In this document: in pieces, positions 27,967 through 39,100 of the stretch | Numbering within the stretch: the stretch's first letter is position 1 | How the letters are laid out: each line of letters opens with the position of its first letter | NCBI RefSeq assembly: GCF_050948175.1 | Contig: NC_135197.1 | Span: forward strand, 7,086,501 to 7,150,500 | Direction of reading: 5' to 3' | Length of the DNA stretch: 64,000 nucleotides | Source: Xylocopa sonorina | Taxonomy: Eukaryota; Arthropoda; Insecta; Hymenoptera; Apidae | Program-made: the position numbers and the translations under genes | The notes under the pieces: model-generated | Databases searched by the model: none | Seen by the model: only the letters and a program-made list of their open reading frames with translations | What the model was told of the DNA's origin: nothing

Positions 27967-30050
27967 TCAGAATTTTGATCGTGCCTCGTGATAAGTACCA
28001 TAATGGTAATCTTTCTTCGTCCCGTAATCGTCGTTAAAGTTATCAGAACCGCTGTACATCGAAAATCCCCGACGTGATAGCAATTCCCCTGGCACAATCG
28101 TTGGATTCGTATAACAAAAGTCTGCCATCATACTGGTTTGCCTGTTCAATTGATTGGACCTGAACAAGTTTCACTCGTTTAATATATTACTTATTAAAAG
28201 TTAAGATACTTAAACTAGAAGCCATCTTAAAGCAAGACATTATCTTTAAAACATTTGCAATTAAATGACGCACCTTTAAAAATGTATCATTGGTATCATA
28301 AAGGAGAAAGAAGGAGATAGGGAGAGAGAGAGAGAGAGACAGAGAATAATTAAAAGAGTAACTATAATAAATGATCTGACTGCGTGTAAACTGTTTTCAA
28401 ATTCCAATATCCATCACGCGTTCTTATTACCAAGATAAGCGAAACAATCACGTTGCGCATTGCAAAGATACGGTATCAATACTACACTGAGTCATGAATT
28501 AATAATGTTGTTCGATTGCACGTCTCCGTGAAACAGTGAAACGATAATTGTATTTGCTCTTTAGAATCTAAATCTTACGTGACTCTCTGAATCCTACGTC
28601 GAGAACGTGGCTCGTCCCAAAAAAAAGAAACGCCTGCTATACCACTGACACCATTGATTTTATCAGAAAACTCGTCGTACATTAGAATTGATATACATTC
28701 TCTAATCATATTAATGGAAAAGCAAAGCTTTCTTTTTTTCCTTCGTTCAGTGCGAAGCTCGAGAAAACGTTCGTGTTGGACGCAAAATTGAAAGCGGGAG
28801 CCGAGAACGGATTTTCGCATGCACCAACGAAAAAGAAGAAAGTTCTGCCTTTCGAATGAAAGTACTTACCCGTCTGTGGATAATCGATTCACTTTGACAA
28901 AGAGTATGCAGACCAAAATGAAAAGCAGCAACAGAACACCGCCAACAATTCCGGCTGTTATAGCGAAGTACAGCAACAATTCATCGACTTCCTAGAAAGT
29001 TGAACATTGTGCTTAAAACCTTCGTTGATAAGGAATTTCATAGTTTCGACACCAGCGGCTATCTTTAGACATTCCCAGGTAGACGTCATTAAGGATTTAC
29101 TTAACGATATAATTGTTTGATTTAAGAAAGGGATTCTCTCGAAACAGTAGCTGGCCGGATGAACTATTAACCGAATGAAACGGCGCATTCCTACGTACGG
29201 GAAAGGCTCTGGGGAAACGAAATGTGCCAAAAGAGTGAGGGCGTTCGCAAAGATGGACGTCGATGGTACGCCGACGTAACAAAAATGAGAATGCAAGAAT
29301 GTGAAAGAATCTTTGCCACGCACGGTTGCTTTGCACTTCCTCGAAGCGGTATTTCGCAAACAACGTTTAACGCGTCGGATGTCAACATTCCTTGAGAGTT
29401 AATAAACATAAAAAATGAAACCAGGAAGTTTGCGGATAGCAAGGTCGCTTCATCATACGAAACGTTCGAGAATGATAAAAGGGCACGGCTGAAGAGATGG
29501 CACGCATAGATGCGTGACGAAGAATTTTGTCTTTCCGTGCATCGATTGCATTAGAATCATTTATGCATCCCGTGAATCGTTTTCATTGCATAATTCCAGT
29601 GATTCTTCTTGCGCCAATCCAACCTTGAGGGTACATAGTTGCATCTCTAATAGGTAACGCTCGTGTGGTCGTAATTAGTGTTACAAAACAAGCTTTATTG
29701 CGGCTCTGTGATTAGCCCCGATCCTTGTGAAAGCACTGATACACGTATTATACGTAACAATGATCGTACAGTTTAATTAACGATCTGTAAACGCGAAGTC
29801 ATATCGAAACAACGGTACGACTTGAAACAATTACACGGGATGAGTCGGTAAACGAGTACAGCCATTCACCTGATCATCATAATCGTAAGACCAGCGACAA
29901 CCTTGCTATAACTATATGTATATTAAAGCGAAATTATGTCACGCGATTTGTACACATTAGCCGGAGCGATTTGCGGTCAGAGGCTGCGTCCTCAGGATTG
30001 GTTCGGCTAGAAGTCGTAGAGAAAAGAGCAAGATAACGTGTACTCACCAT
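27967..30050 (-). CDS. Small single-pass membrane protein, unrecognised (105 aa)
   Basis: Three exons on the minus strand: the ATG alone at 30048-30050, then 28870-28991 and 27967-28159. All junctions are GT-AG (donors ATG/GTGAGT and GG/GTAAGT; acceptors TTTCTAG and TTGTTCAG) and phases agree. An in-frame TAA lies upstream of the ATG in exon 1, fixing the start unless other 5' exons exist. The protein has an acidic N-terminus (MEVDE), one strongly hydrophobic segment at about residues 8-34, then K/R residues, so the positive-inside rule predicts outside N-terminus and cytoplasmic C-terminus without a cleaved signal. The about 65-residue tail is Tyr-rich and contains FCYTNP, a PGELL dileucine-like motif and RRGFSMY. 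I do not recognise the family and assign no function. Confidence 0.7.
28321..28345. repeat. (GA)n microsatellite
   Basis: A short GA-rich dinucleotide run in the second intron of the membrane microprotein gene. Confidence 0.85.
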
Positions 30051-31122
30051 GATAAATATACTATAACGAAGTTAAAGTGACACGGGACCACCCTGTAGAC
30101 AATATTGGACTGACGTAGACAATCAAGATATCGTTATCAGCGCGTTATCGTGGCCGATGTGATATCCGCGAAAATCTGGTGGCATCGTACAGCTCCTGCA
30201 CGCCAAAGTCTTCTGCTATTCGTATACGTCTTTCTAAAGTATCGTATGCAATAAGGGTAAAACACAGGTGGAGAACGTGGGATCGTCGGTGTCACACGTA
30301 ACTCTCTCTCGTGGACACAGAACGGATAAGCGATAATTGTTCACCAAAAGCGTGGAATGTTCGCGGCTGAGAACGAATCTCTCGTGATAAAGAAAATCGA
30401 ACGGCGTCACGGTGAAAACACGGAAGAGACAGCGGGATAATAACACACCACGGACTTCCGATCACGGGATCGATCGTTACGCTAAGTCACGGATTTCTTT
30501 GAACCGCGTCGCGAGGTACTCCATCGTTCTTCGATAGGACAGGTGGCCAGGTAAACGAGAACACCGACGTAAAGTCCGAGAGTCGAGAGCGAAGTAAAGT
30601 ATGTAACAGTGCCAGCAAAGCAAAGCTGAATGCTGATAAACCCCTCCAGTCTGCGGAAGGTGTACGTGCAACACACGTGTGCGCGCAGTTAACTTCTTGC
30701 AAGGGCACCCGCGTCCTCCGCGTTCGGCACATGTACTACTCGTTACACGGGCACGTACGCGGGTATCGTTAAATTTTTGCGTCGGAATCGAACGCCGTGG
30801 ACACACTACCCGCAGGGGCATGCAACACAAAACACTGGTGTACGCGTGAGCGATGCTCGTCTACTGAACACACCTGTCTCTGGAAACAACTATGTAAACA
30901 TTGCCGACGAACCCCTTCTAAACATACCCAACGTTTCTCTGCTCCAATATATTTATCGTTTCTCTGCCGCTTTTCTACATAGATAACATTATTTTTAACA
31001 ATTCTTCATCTATCATCTATCATCTATCTATATATATATCAATTCTATCATCTATCAAAATATCACATTAACATGTTATATTTATTTGGAATAAATTTAA
31101 TTAAAAAGCCTATAAATTATAT

Positions 31123-31198
<76 letters not shown>

Positions 31199-31265
31199 TA
31201 TATTAATATAAAACTAGCCATTTATATACATATATACATACGTACAATTGATTAGTTCACAGTAT
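30051..31265. other. Intergenic DNA between the microprotein gene and TMEM267
   Basis: This stretch should hold the promoter of the minus-strand microprotein gene near 30.05-30.3 kb and the 3' UTR of TMEM267 near 31.0-31.26 kb (minus-strand AATAAA at 31081-31086). Minus-strand frames at 30477-30830 overlap one another in several frames and have no protein-like features. Confidence 0.6.
31126..31195. repeat. (AT)35 microsatellite
   Basis: Seventy bases of perfect AT dinucleotide repeat. It lies between the TMEM267 stop codon and a minus-strand AATAAA at 31081-31086, so it is probably transcribed in the TMEM267 3' UTR. Confidence 0.97.
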
Positions 31266-32131
31266 TTACACCATACCAATTAATGTTGCATTATTTAAAG
31301 ATTTAGACTCGTGCAAAGATGGAATCATCAACCACTGTAAAACATGAGGAAGCATCATACTCATACTTAAGTATAAGTAATAGGGAATAGGTTGTGTAGA
31401 ACCAAATGGACAGAACCATAAACCTCTTCTTGTACCATCTCTTATATGATGGCTCAAAAAACTTGCTAGTATTATCCATGAATAATAGCTAAACTTTGGA
31501 TCATTAAATAAACTTGAGTAAAAATTTAACATAAGCCACAATATTAGAGGAAGTGTAGTGCAATGTAAAAAGGGTCGTTTTTCCAAATGAGTCGCATCCT
31601 GTAAAAAGAAACATCAATATGTTATATTTCAATGTATTCATTAAAAGTCACAATTGTTTTTCTTCTACTGTGTGCAGAAATCAATGATTAAGAAATTATT
31701 ATTATTATAGTCCCAATCAATTTATCCCGTATATACTATTGCGGCGATGTATATAAACTTTCAGAGAAAATAATTTCTTTATCATTTCTACGAGCAAGAT
31801 ATGCGCATTGTTCAAGTAGATAAAAGGTTATGACATCACTTACACTTAACTTCCAACTACACGCCATGATAAAATGATCCACATCGATAAAAGACGAAAG
31901 GCAAAACGAAGAAAAGATGCTCGAGAAGTTTTGGACCAGAGGTTTCTTCGATAAGTTTAAAATAACTACCCAAGTAAGTCCACCAACAATTGCGTGAGTG
32001 ACATTGTCAAATATCGCGCGTGCTGCAGCAGTCTTCCCATGTTTCAAACCTTGATCACCAATGAACGAACAAATGCCTATAGCGCCAGTCAGTACCATTC
32101 GTACAAAAGCTTCTTTTTTCCCGAGGAACAT
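31266..32131 (-). CDS. TMEM267: Transmembrane protein 267 homologue
   Basis: Two exons, 31844-32131 and 31266-31598, join in phase 0 (donor AGT/GTAAGT, acceptor TTTACAG) to encode 206 residues, close to the roughly 215 of vertebrate TMEM267. Family landmarks appear in order: DNVTHAIVGG, SFIDVDHFIMA, EKRPFLHCTT, SHHIRDGTRRGLWFCPFGST and a hydrophobic segment ending LPHVLQWLM. Several hydrophobic segments make it a multi-pass membrane protein. The conserved His/Asp motifs (HF, HC, HHIRD) resemble a metal-binding or hydrolase-like membrane fold, but I know of no established activity. The ATG at 32131 follows an in-frame TAA. It is divergent from MYCBP, whose start lies about 760 bp away, suggesting a shared promoter region. 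Confidence 0.92.
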
Positions 32132-32893
32132 CACAGCAAGTATTTTTTAAATATGTCACAGGATTCTTCTTCGTTAAATCTTTTATCTGCGAGTTCCAGG
32201 AAATTACGCGATATACAGTAGCCCGCCATTTTGAATCATCAATATTTCCGATATGGTGCGTATGCGTACACAATCTCGTATACTATATTATGTTTCGGCT
32301 AAGTGCGTGTATGCCTACGACAAGTTTCACATATTTTAAAATGAATTTTGTCTTCAATTAAAACTTGTATCGATTTTCTATCTAATAGTTCGAACGAAAA
32401 TCGGAGAGAGAGCAATTTCTCTCGTAATTATTTAAATGTTATTGCAACACGTGAGATTTTAGTATGGCATCGGATATGTGCCAAGGCGGGATGCTTTTTT
32501 GACTGCGCGGATATCAATCGAAATAAACAATCGTGACATTCGAAGTTTACTATTGAATAGTGTACAAGCTTTGCGGATCGTGTTTCAGTGAAACAAAGTG
32601 AAAGAGAGAAAACGGTTTTCCCTACCGCTTTACACTACCTTCACTTCTCGCCATGGTAAATAGTATTGTCTTTCAGTTAGAAAAATTGTATTGAACGTGC
32701 CTTGTTTTGAAAATCGCGTATATCGAACGGCATTTGTTCAGCACGAGCATCGTAACGGTTTACGTTTTCGCTGTTGTGTAATTTTCGAAACATGTGTTGT
32801 GTGCTAGCGTTTCTTTGAGCTATTTCGTAAAGTAGTGCTTTCAAAGTATCGTTGCCAGATAATTCTATACGCAAATACAAGTTGATAATAAAA
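32132..32893. promoter_or_regulatory. Divergent promoter region between TMEM267 and MYCBP
   Basis: The 762 bp between the two start codons must hold both promoters. GCCCGCCATTTTG at 32221-32233 and ATGGCGCC at 32946-32953 (just inside the first MYCBP intron) are GC-rich motifs of the kind seen in TATA-less housekeeping promoters. No TATA box was identified with confidence. Confidence 0.5.
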
Positions 32894-33442
32894 ATGTCCA
32901 ATTTTAAGGTAACACGATCTAATTTAATACAATTCTTTTATATCGATGGCGCCTCGTGATGTTTTTTTGGCATATTACACGTATCTATTCCTGAATTAAC
33001 ATATGCATCATACACTTAAATTTACAGATGTAGTGTGATCTTTGTTACTCACAATTTATTCAATATTTCTTGGTTTCAGCCACCTGATTCCAAGAGAGAA
33101 GAATTTAGAAAGTATTTGGAAAGAGCAGGGGTTATGGATGCTCTTACAAAGGTACTGGTATCTTTGTACGAAGAGCCAGAGAAACCAGATGATGCTTTAG
33201 AGTATCCTTTTAAAAACATATGTGCTGATCTCATAGCGGGAAGACATCGATACTAGTCTATATTTTTGTTGTACAAGATATTTCCTGAATTATATTTTAG
33301 ATATATTCGCCAAAATCTAGGGGGTATCACAGAAGTCGATGTTGAGGTTGAAACGCTTAAGAAAGAATTGGAAGAAGCTAAAGCTAAAATAACAGAATTA
33401 AAGGCAAAGTTGGTGAAATATGAAGCGGATGAAGATAATTAA
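32894..33442 (+). CDS. MYCBP: c-Myc-binding protein homologue (AMY-1)
   Basis: Three exons, 32894-32908, 33080-33201 and 33301-33442, give 92 residues against about 103 in human. The first exon encodes only MSNFK. Exon 2 carries the family signature DSKREEFRKYLERAGVMDAL and LYEEPEKPDDALE; exon 3 continues YIRQNLGG and a C-terminal heptad-like coiled coil (LKKELEEAKAKITELKAKL). The exon 2 donor, TTTAGA/GTATCC, is set by homology; reading through would instead end at a stop near 33256. MYCBP is a small cytoplasmic and nuclear adaptor that binds the N-terminus of c-Myc and associates with AKAPs and ciliary or testis proteins in vertebrates. AATAAA at 33915-33920 (or ATTAAA at 33712-33717) may end the transcript. 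Confidence 0.93.
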
Positions 33443-34253
33443 AGATGAACAGACTAACTGCATTACAAAGTTTTAAATTATAACGGAATACTAGTCCCTG
33501 CTGGACACTGACGCTCCTAAAGAGTCAGACCAATTATGTGCCTTAAAATAGTTATAGCAAAACACTTCTTAAGACAGTTTAGGACATAAGATAAATTAAG
33601 TTTCATTTTTCAAATTCCATTAGTCGTAAGTCTATCTTTCAATCATATTCACAAAAGTATGGGTGATACTTTTCATGTTCTTTTTCTGTTTTTTTTTTTC
33701 GTTTGAACAAAATTAAACATGTCTACAAACATAAGAATAGTTTGTAATCAAAGTATAAAAGCAGGATGATGATAAATTAGAAAGCAAAGCGAAAATCAAA
33801 TTTTTGGTTAATGTGATATTTCTATAGCAAATGTAACGTATTATTTTTCTATGCGAATCATGTATTTCTTTTCTTTTTGCAAAAATTATCAAAATGTAAG
33901 GTTAAGCATAATGTAATAAATGTGGTAAGAGAATTTATTATTAGCGTATGAAATAACAGATTAAGTTAGAATTCAGATGTATTTGTGTGACAATATACAT
34001 AAATATTGGTGTATCTAGCTTATAACCTAAATGGTATTCGAATTCTTTGTTCCATTAGTAATTTCTGATAGTACTTTTTATTCACAGGCTCTTTTTATGA
34101 TAATGTGGTAACCTAGAAAAGAATATAGTATTACAAAATTATAAAACGCATAATGATGACATGTGTTATTTATATAAATTTATTTTCATAGTTACCCGTT
34201 GGGCTTTAGGCATTCATTGCGTGCAAATTGAATTTGTTAAAAAAAAACAGCCT
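33443..34253. other. Convergent 3' UTRs of MYCBP and prefoldin subunit 3
   Basis: AT-rich non-coding DNA with a plus-strand AATAAA at 33915-33920 and a minus-strand AATAAA at 34077-34082. The two transcripts probably end within or close to each other. No other feature was seen. Confidence 0.7.
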
Positions 34254-35174
34254 TCATGTTGGTTTGGCAGCTTGTCTGCGCTTTACTTCCCAATTATAAA
34301 TACGTGCCATATTAACTTCCGTTGTTGTAAACTGGTCTCTTACAAAATCCAAATCGTGTTCTACAAAGTCTAGTTTTTTCTTGGCGGCTTCAATATTTTC
34401 TGTTAACATCTCTTGTGCATCGTGCAAAGTATATTCTAACATAACATTAGCCCCTAACCACAAGCACACTTTATCGGTAGGTGGAATAATAGCTTTTGCA
34501 TAGACTTGTTCTGACAAAAGAAATTGAGTTTCTAGCTCCTTGCTGTTGTCTTTTTGTAATTTTTTAACCATTTCTAACGCCCTTTCGAGATCTGGAATTT
34601 GTTCCTTTAGACGTCTCCGTTTGTTAAACAAGCTATATTCCATAAATTTATATTTGCTATGGTTTTCATCCAACATTTGGAGTACTTTGTCCGCCGATTC
34701 ATTTTCAGGCCTTGCCATAAAAGCGTCGACATCTTCCTGTATTTAGAAAATCTCATATGAAACGTGAACACGTTAATTTCGTTCGTAACAGATTTAAATG
34801 TCATGATTCTTTTGTGACCATATAAGGTTCGCTTTACAAGAAAGTATATCTCATGCAATTTACTAAAATATACCAATAAGAGAGGATTTATTCTAAAAAA
34901 CTATCAATATATTAGAAAAGAACATTTTACCGTTCTTTTTACAACAATTTTTATTGATAGCCATGAGGATTACTTATCCGTAAAAAAATTCATGGTGACA
35001 GAACTTAATCTGAATACATTCGAATTACATACCGGTAGTAACTTCATAATAATATATTATAAATATTTTCGGGTACAATAATGTACTTACTACAAATTCA
35101 GCCTCCGGTATTCCGGCGTACGACTTTTTCTCTTTATCCAGCCCAACGTCCGCTTTATTTTCACCGTCTTCCAT
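34254..35174 (-). CDS. VBP1: Prefoldin subunit 3 (VBP1 homologue)
   Basis: Two exons, 35091-35174 and 34254-34736, join in phase 0 to give 188 residues, about the usual length. The N-terminus has the family block GIPEAEFV followed across the intron by EDVDAFM. Two coiled-coil helices flank a beta-hairpin region with PPTDKVCLWLGANVMLEY, and the C-terminal helix contains DLDFVRDQFTTTEVNMARIYNW; together these are diagnostic of the alpha-type subunit 3. Prefoldin is a hexameric cytosolic co-chaperone that hands nascent actin and tubulin to the CCT/TRiC chaperonin; subunit 3 is also known as the VHL-binding protein. The gene is convergent with MYCBP. Nothing looks disrupted. Confidence 0.96.
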
Positions 35175-35588
35175 CTTGAATTACTATATAAATTCTCATG
35201 ATACAAGGCCGGTTTGCATGGCTATTCCCAAGCAGTATCAATTTCTAATTTGGTTATGAATTGGGCGAAAACGTGGTTTCATACTATTGCACATGCAAAT
35301 TCAAAATTAATGTTTCTATAGAAACAAAAGTTAAATATAGTTTTATAAAATATATGTATAAATATCAATTGTAAATTTAGATTTAAGTCCGGCAGGTAGT
35401 GCTGCAACAGCGTGCGGTGCTGTTCTAGTGCTGATACCGCCTGCAAATATATATTATTTACAAATAATAGCGCAAGTCATATCACAGCACTCTTGCTGTG
35501 ATAAAGTTGTACTGTCGGGATGTATATCAATAGTTTTATTGTAACTTGTTCTATATTTTAGTAGTTCCATTATAATTTATTTTATATT
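35175..35588. other. Upstream flank of prefoldin subunit 3
   Basis: AT-rich DNA that should contain the prefoldin promoter near 35.18-35.3 kb. A perfect inverted repeat (10-bp arms, 4-nt loop) lies at 35480-35503. No coding content was seen. Confidence 0.6.
35480..35503. repeat. Perfect 10-bp hairpin with 4-nt loop
   Basis: TATCACAGCA, then CTCT, then TGCTGTGATA: the arms are exact reverse complements. It is not followed by a T tract and is too short for a pre-miRNA, so no RNA role is assigned. Confidence 0.85.
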
Positions 35589-35828
35589 TCCCGCTTTAGA
35601 GGTGAGAGGGGCACTGAAATTGGTCTGGCAATAGTTCCAGTACTTTCCGTACAAATGGCGCTAGTAGTTCTTAAGTAGTTCACTTCGCTGTCGATAATTG
35701 TGTGCGACCAGTTTGAGCACTTTTTACAGGGATGGCGCCAGGGGTTCCAGAGTAGTGTCACCATAATCTGTCTCACTCTTTCTCATAGATTTCTTATATA
35801 TCTTTCTCTCTCTTACCTCAAAGCGGGA
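35589..35828. mobile_element. MITE-like element with imperfect terminal inverted repeats
   Basis: The left end begins TCCCGCTTTAGAGGTGAGAG. The reverse complement of the right end begins TCCCGCTTTGAGGTAAGAG, matching along about 20 bases with one shift and a mismatch. Both ends are flanked symmetrically by TATA two bases away, which could be a target-site duplication or part of a longer terminal repeat. The 240-bp interior has no transposase frame. The features fit a short non-autonomous DNA transposon; the superfamily is not clear. A second copy elsewhere in the genome would be needed for certainty. Confidence 0.55.
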
Positions 35829-35846
35829 GGTATACAATAAATTAAA

Positions 35847-36063
35847 ATAAAACTACTAAAATATACAAGAAATTGCAATAAAATTATTGAAATATACAAG
35901 AAATTATAATAAAAGTATAGAAATATACAAGAAATTACAATAAAACTATTGAAGTATACAAGGAATTACAATAGAACTATTGAAATATACAAAAACTTAC
36001 AATAAGGCTATCGAGATAGACAAGAACTTACAATAAAACTATTGAAATATGCAAGAACTTACT
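35847..36063. repeat. 31-bp minisatellite, seven copies
   Basis: Seven head-to-tail copies of a 31-bp unit, each close to ATAAAACTATTGAAATATAC plus AAGAAATTACA, with point differences but no length change. It starts 18 bp after the MITE-like element. Confidence 0.93.
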
Positions 36064-36103
36064 AGACTAGAAAGGGAAATACAATAAGGAAGACATCAGG
36101 AGG

Positions 36104-36180
36104 GACGCTGTGGCTACGAGGACAGGATCTTGGCCTACCGATCGGAAGGGTTCGCGTTCGATTCTCCTCGGGTTTTGATC
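36104..36180 (+). repeat. Degenerate tRNA-derived (SINE-like) module
   Basis: An A-box-like TGGCTACGAGG at 36111-36121 and a B-box-like CGTTCGATTCT at 36155-36165 have start points 44 bases apart, the spacing of a tRNA gene. The acceptor and T-arm stems do not pair, so this is not a functional tRNA. It is more likely the head of a decayed tRNA-derived SINE. A second B-box-like segment (GGATTCGGTTCCCG at 36547-36560) lies 400 bp downstream, before a T tract. Confidence 0.45.
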
Positions 36181-39100
36181 CATACTTCATCTGAAGACAT
36201 CTATTAATTGAAAGTAATTGTTGAAGATCATCGTGTAACATGTTTGTTTGTTCGTGATTAATTATAATGGAAGAAAAAAGATGACAACACTTGAAGGTTT
36301 TCAAAACTCCTCCCCATCATCCATCAATCATCATCATCATCGGTGTGTTTCTTCTTAAAGACAGAGAAATGAAGCAAAGAAGAGAAAATTGGCCTTTTGT
36401 GACGCAACAGGAGAAGAGAAAAATGTAGTACAAATTAACAAGAAATCTTATATATATGTGTGTGATTAAGGAGGGTAGGGGTTGGGTAAAGAGTGTGTGC
36501 ATATATATATAACCGGAATTTTGGTTTACCAAGGTCGGTAGGTCCTGGATTCGGTTCCCGATGTTGGTGTTCCCTCTTTTTTTTCATTATAAAAGATATT
36601 TCAGATCTATTTCTTGTCAGTCCAGAACATTTGTGCTTATTCTACAACCGTCCTCCAGTTCTGCTTCTGTTCCTCTTCTCTTTGGTCCAAGTCTCTCGAC
36701 TTACACTAGTATTCAATCTAAATTAACTGCTCACCCGCACCCCGTATATCAAAGCACCGTGCACGGACAGACAAACCGACACTACACTTACGATTGACGC
36801 GGGGCGCATTCCTCCTCTTTGATACACTTTATTGGCCTAATAGAGCCGAATTGTTGCTGTATCGTGTAAAGCAGGCTAAGCTCTGGTCTAGACGTCTTAT
36901 AAAAAGTCCTCCCTTTGTGCGGCAATCACGTTGTATGCAAAACAAACGGCTGAGCACGAGCACGTGTGAATTGGGTCGCATTTGATACACATTAGGAAAC
37001 CAGATTTTTCTGATCACTTTCATAATAAATCTTGTCGTGAGCGCAACAGAACGATCGCCTCTTCAACGTTGATTATGCTGTTTTTTATTCGTTACGTACA
37101 GCGAGATTTAAATGAAAAAAAGAACAGATAACACAGAAGAGGTTGTAATTTATTGCTCTCGTGAAGTCACAATAAAATAATAACAACAATTTTTAATTTC
37201 ATCATTTTAATTACTTAATTCTTAATGCGATAAAACAATGATATCAGTCGGCACTTACAAGGCTAATCGGTAGCTCCGAAAATCTCGTCCAGGGCGATGT
37301 TCGCTCCTCGTCGTGGTAAACTCGGTGTAATCTCGCCGCGAAATTGCCCGGACCGTCTGCAGTTGGAGAATAACGTCAACTTTCTCGTTCAGCACGAGCG
37401 TAGGATTAGCAGGCTAGGACAGATTAAGGATGTAACGTTTGTTGTAGGCGCATAGATCACGATGATGACCCGTAACGAGTACGTGTCGAGCGACAGGGCG
37501 ATCATATGGGTACGGGGTACACCAAACAGGAGTGATCCGAGTGAGCGAGTGACTGAGTGAGTTGGAGGTCGGAGGAGTATATTGGCCATTTCCGCAGGAA
37601 GCCCTAGGTAACCTGTAACCGCCATTGAGGTTGGAACTAACGTGTCACAGATCGCCGTCGTTTCATAACAACCTGTTCTGAATTCGTCTGCGCGTAATCT
37701 CGTCCCGTTAATCGATTGGTCTTCGCTTTTCAACGTCGAACACGAATCTTCTCCCCTATAACAATGTATCGCAGGCATACGACCAACAATGGATATCAAA
37801 AAAACGAGGAAAAGGATGGGACCGCATACGACCACGATACCCTAACTCTTATTTTGTGGCGAAGAAAATTACGTATTCACTCATGAACTGAAAGGGTCTC
37901 TCGTACTTATTGTATCTTCAATACGTAAACGTTTACCAGTATAAACGCGAACGAGACGAAGATAGATCGAAATCCCTCGCGATCGAATAGATATGCGTAC
38001 GCGTCGAAGAATAGATTCCTTTAGGGTCGTCGAAAAGAAAGAGCCGATGCGTTTGCTCCACGACTGACAATGGTCACACAAATAATACAAACCGACGCAT
38101 GTCGTCCGCAGATTTAATCTACCGAAATGACTCACGACTCGTTTTGACTTGGCCACGTTAACAAAGGCTGGAAAACAACGTTAAACAAACAGCGGTACGA
38201 TTCGACCGGCAGGAAAAATAATATTGTCGCGAGAAGAAAATTGAGCGGAAAATTCGAACGTTTCCAGTTGAAAATTTCGAGGGAACACCAACGTTCACCG
38301 CGCGATCCACCCCTTTCAAAGGGTGGACTGTCAATAGAGTGCGTCTTGAAGGTGTCGGGACAACAGTGCACGTGTACAGAAATGTTTCGAGGGGTCGCAT
38401 TCTTTCTCGAAACGTCAATATAGGTGGTATTTGCTCGTAGCTCGGCCTCGAATTTGCTTTGTACCATCCAACCTTAATACGCGGCTCGACCTAACGCGCG
38501 AGAAGAGGGTGGTTGACTTAACGAAGTGTTCTCCAGCCAATCTGTGATACAGATTCAATTCGACGTTTCTACGTTTAACACTCGGTTAATAAACTGATCC
38601 TCCTTTTATTATGCGTGGATACAAACAGAGAAAAACAATTAGTCAACAACTTACATTTCCATTTTCCCTGGTCTTGAATGGCGTCGGTGGTACGTGTCGA
38701 ACACCCGGCTACAAAAGCGGCACGTGCGAATGTATGAATGAAAGTTTACGAGGATAGTAAGAACAGGTCAATCTGCCAATTGACCATTCGGTCAGTCGGA
38801 CCTGCATGAACGAAGGTTCGGATCGTTCCTCCCTTCTGTTCGTCCTCGGAGGTTCTGCAGGCACAGCCTGGACGGGGCTCGCGTGTACGTACGAGCTCGG
38901 CTGGAGTATGCCTCTACCACCACCGTGGAGAATTGGTCAACCAGAGTGCAACAGATAAGGGTGGCCGTGGTGGGGGATAGTTGACTCTCTAGTGGCCATT
39001 CGGAGTCAGTTGCTCTTATGCTTGCCAGACATTAACAACAACCACGCCGGGCTCTTGCTGCGCGGGCCTCGTGACTCGAAACGTCACACAGGTGATTCGA

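Noticed and set aside
31073..31255. 60-codon frame encoding alternating Tyr-Ile
   Set aside because: It is only the translation of the (AT)n microsatellite.
33202..33256. Read-through end of MYCBP exon 2 (alternative C-terminus)
   Set aside because: Homology and phase show splicing at 33201 to 33301, restoring the conserved coiled coil; the read-through end is intronic.
36104..36175. Functional tRNA gene
   Set aside because: A- and B-box spacing fits, but the acceptor and T-arm stems do not pair.
37389..37835. 148-codon minus-strand frame with a hydrophobic start resembling a signal peptide
   Set aside because: The start is not a strong ATG context, the rest is compositionally random with repeated S/T/R runs, and no family is recognised.
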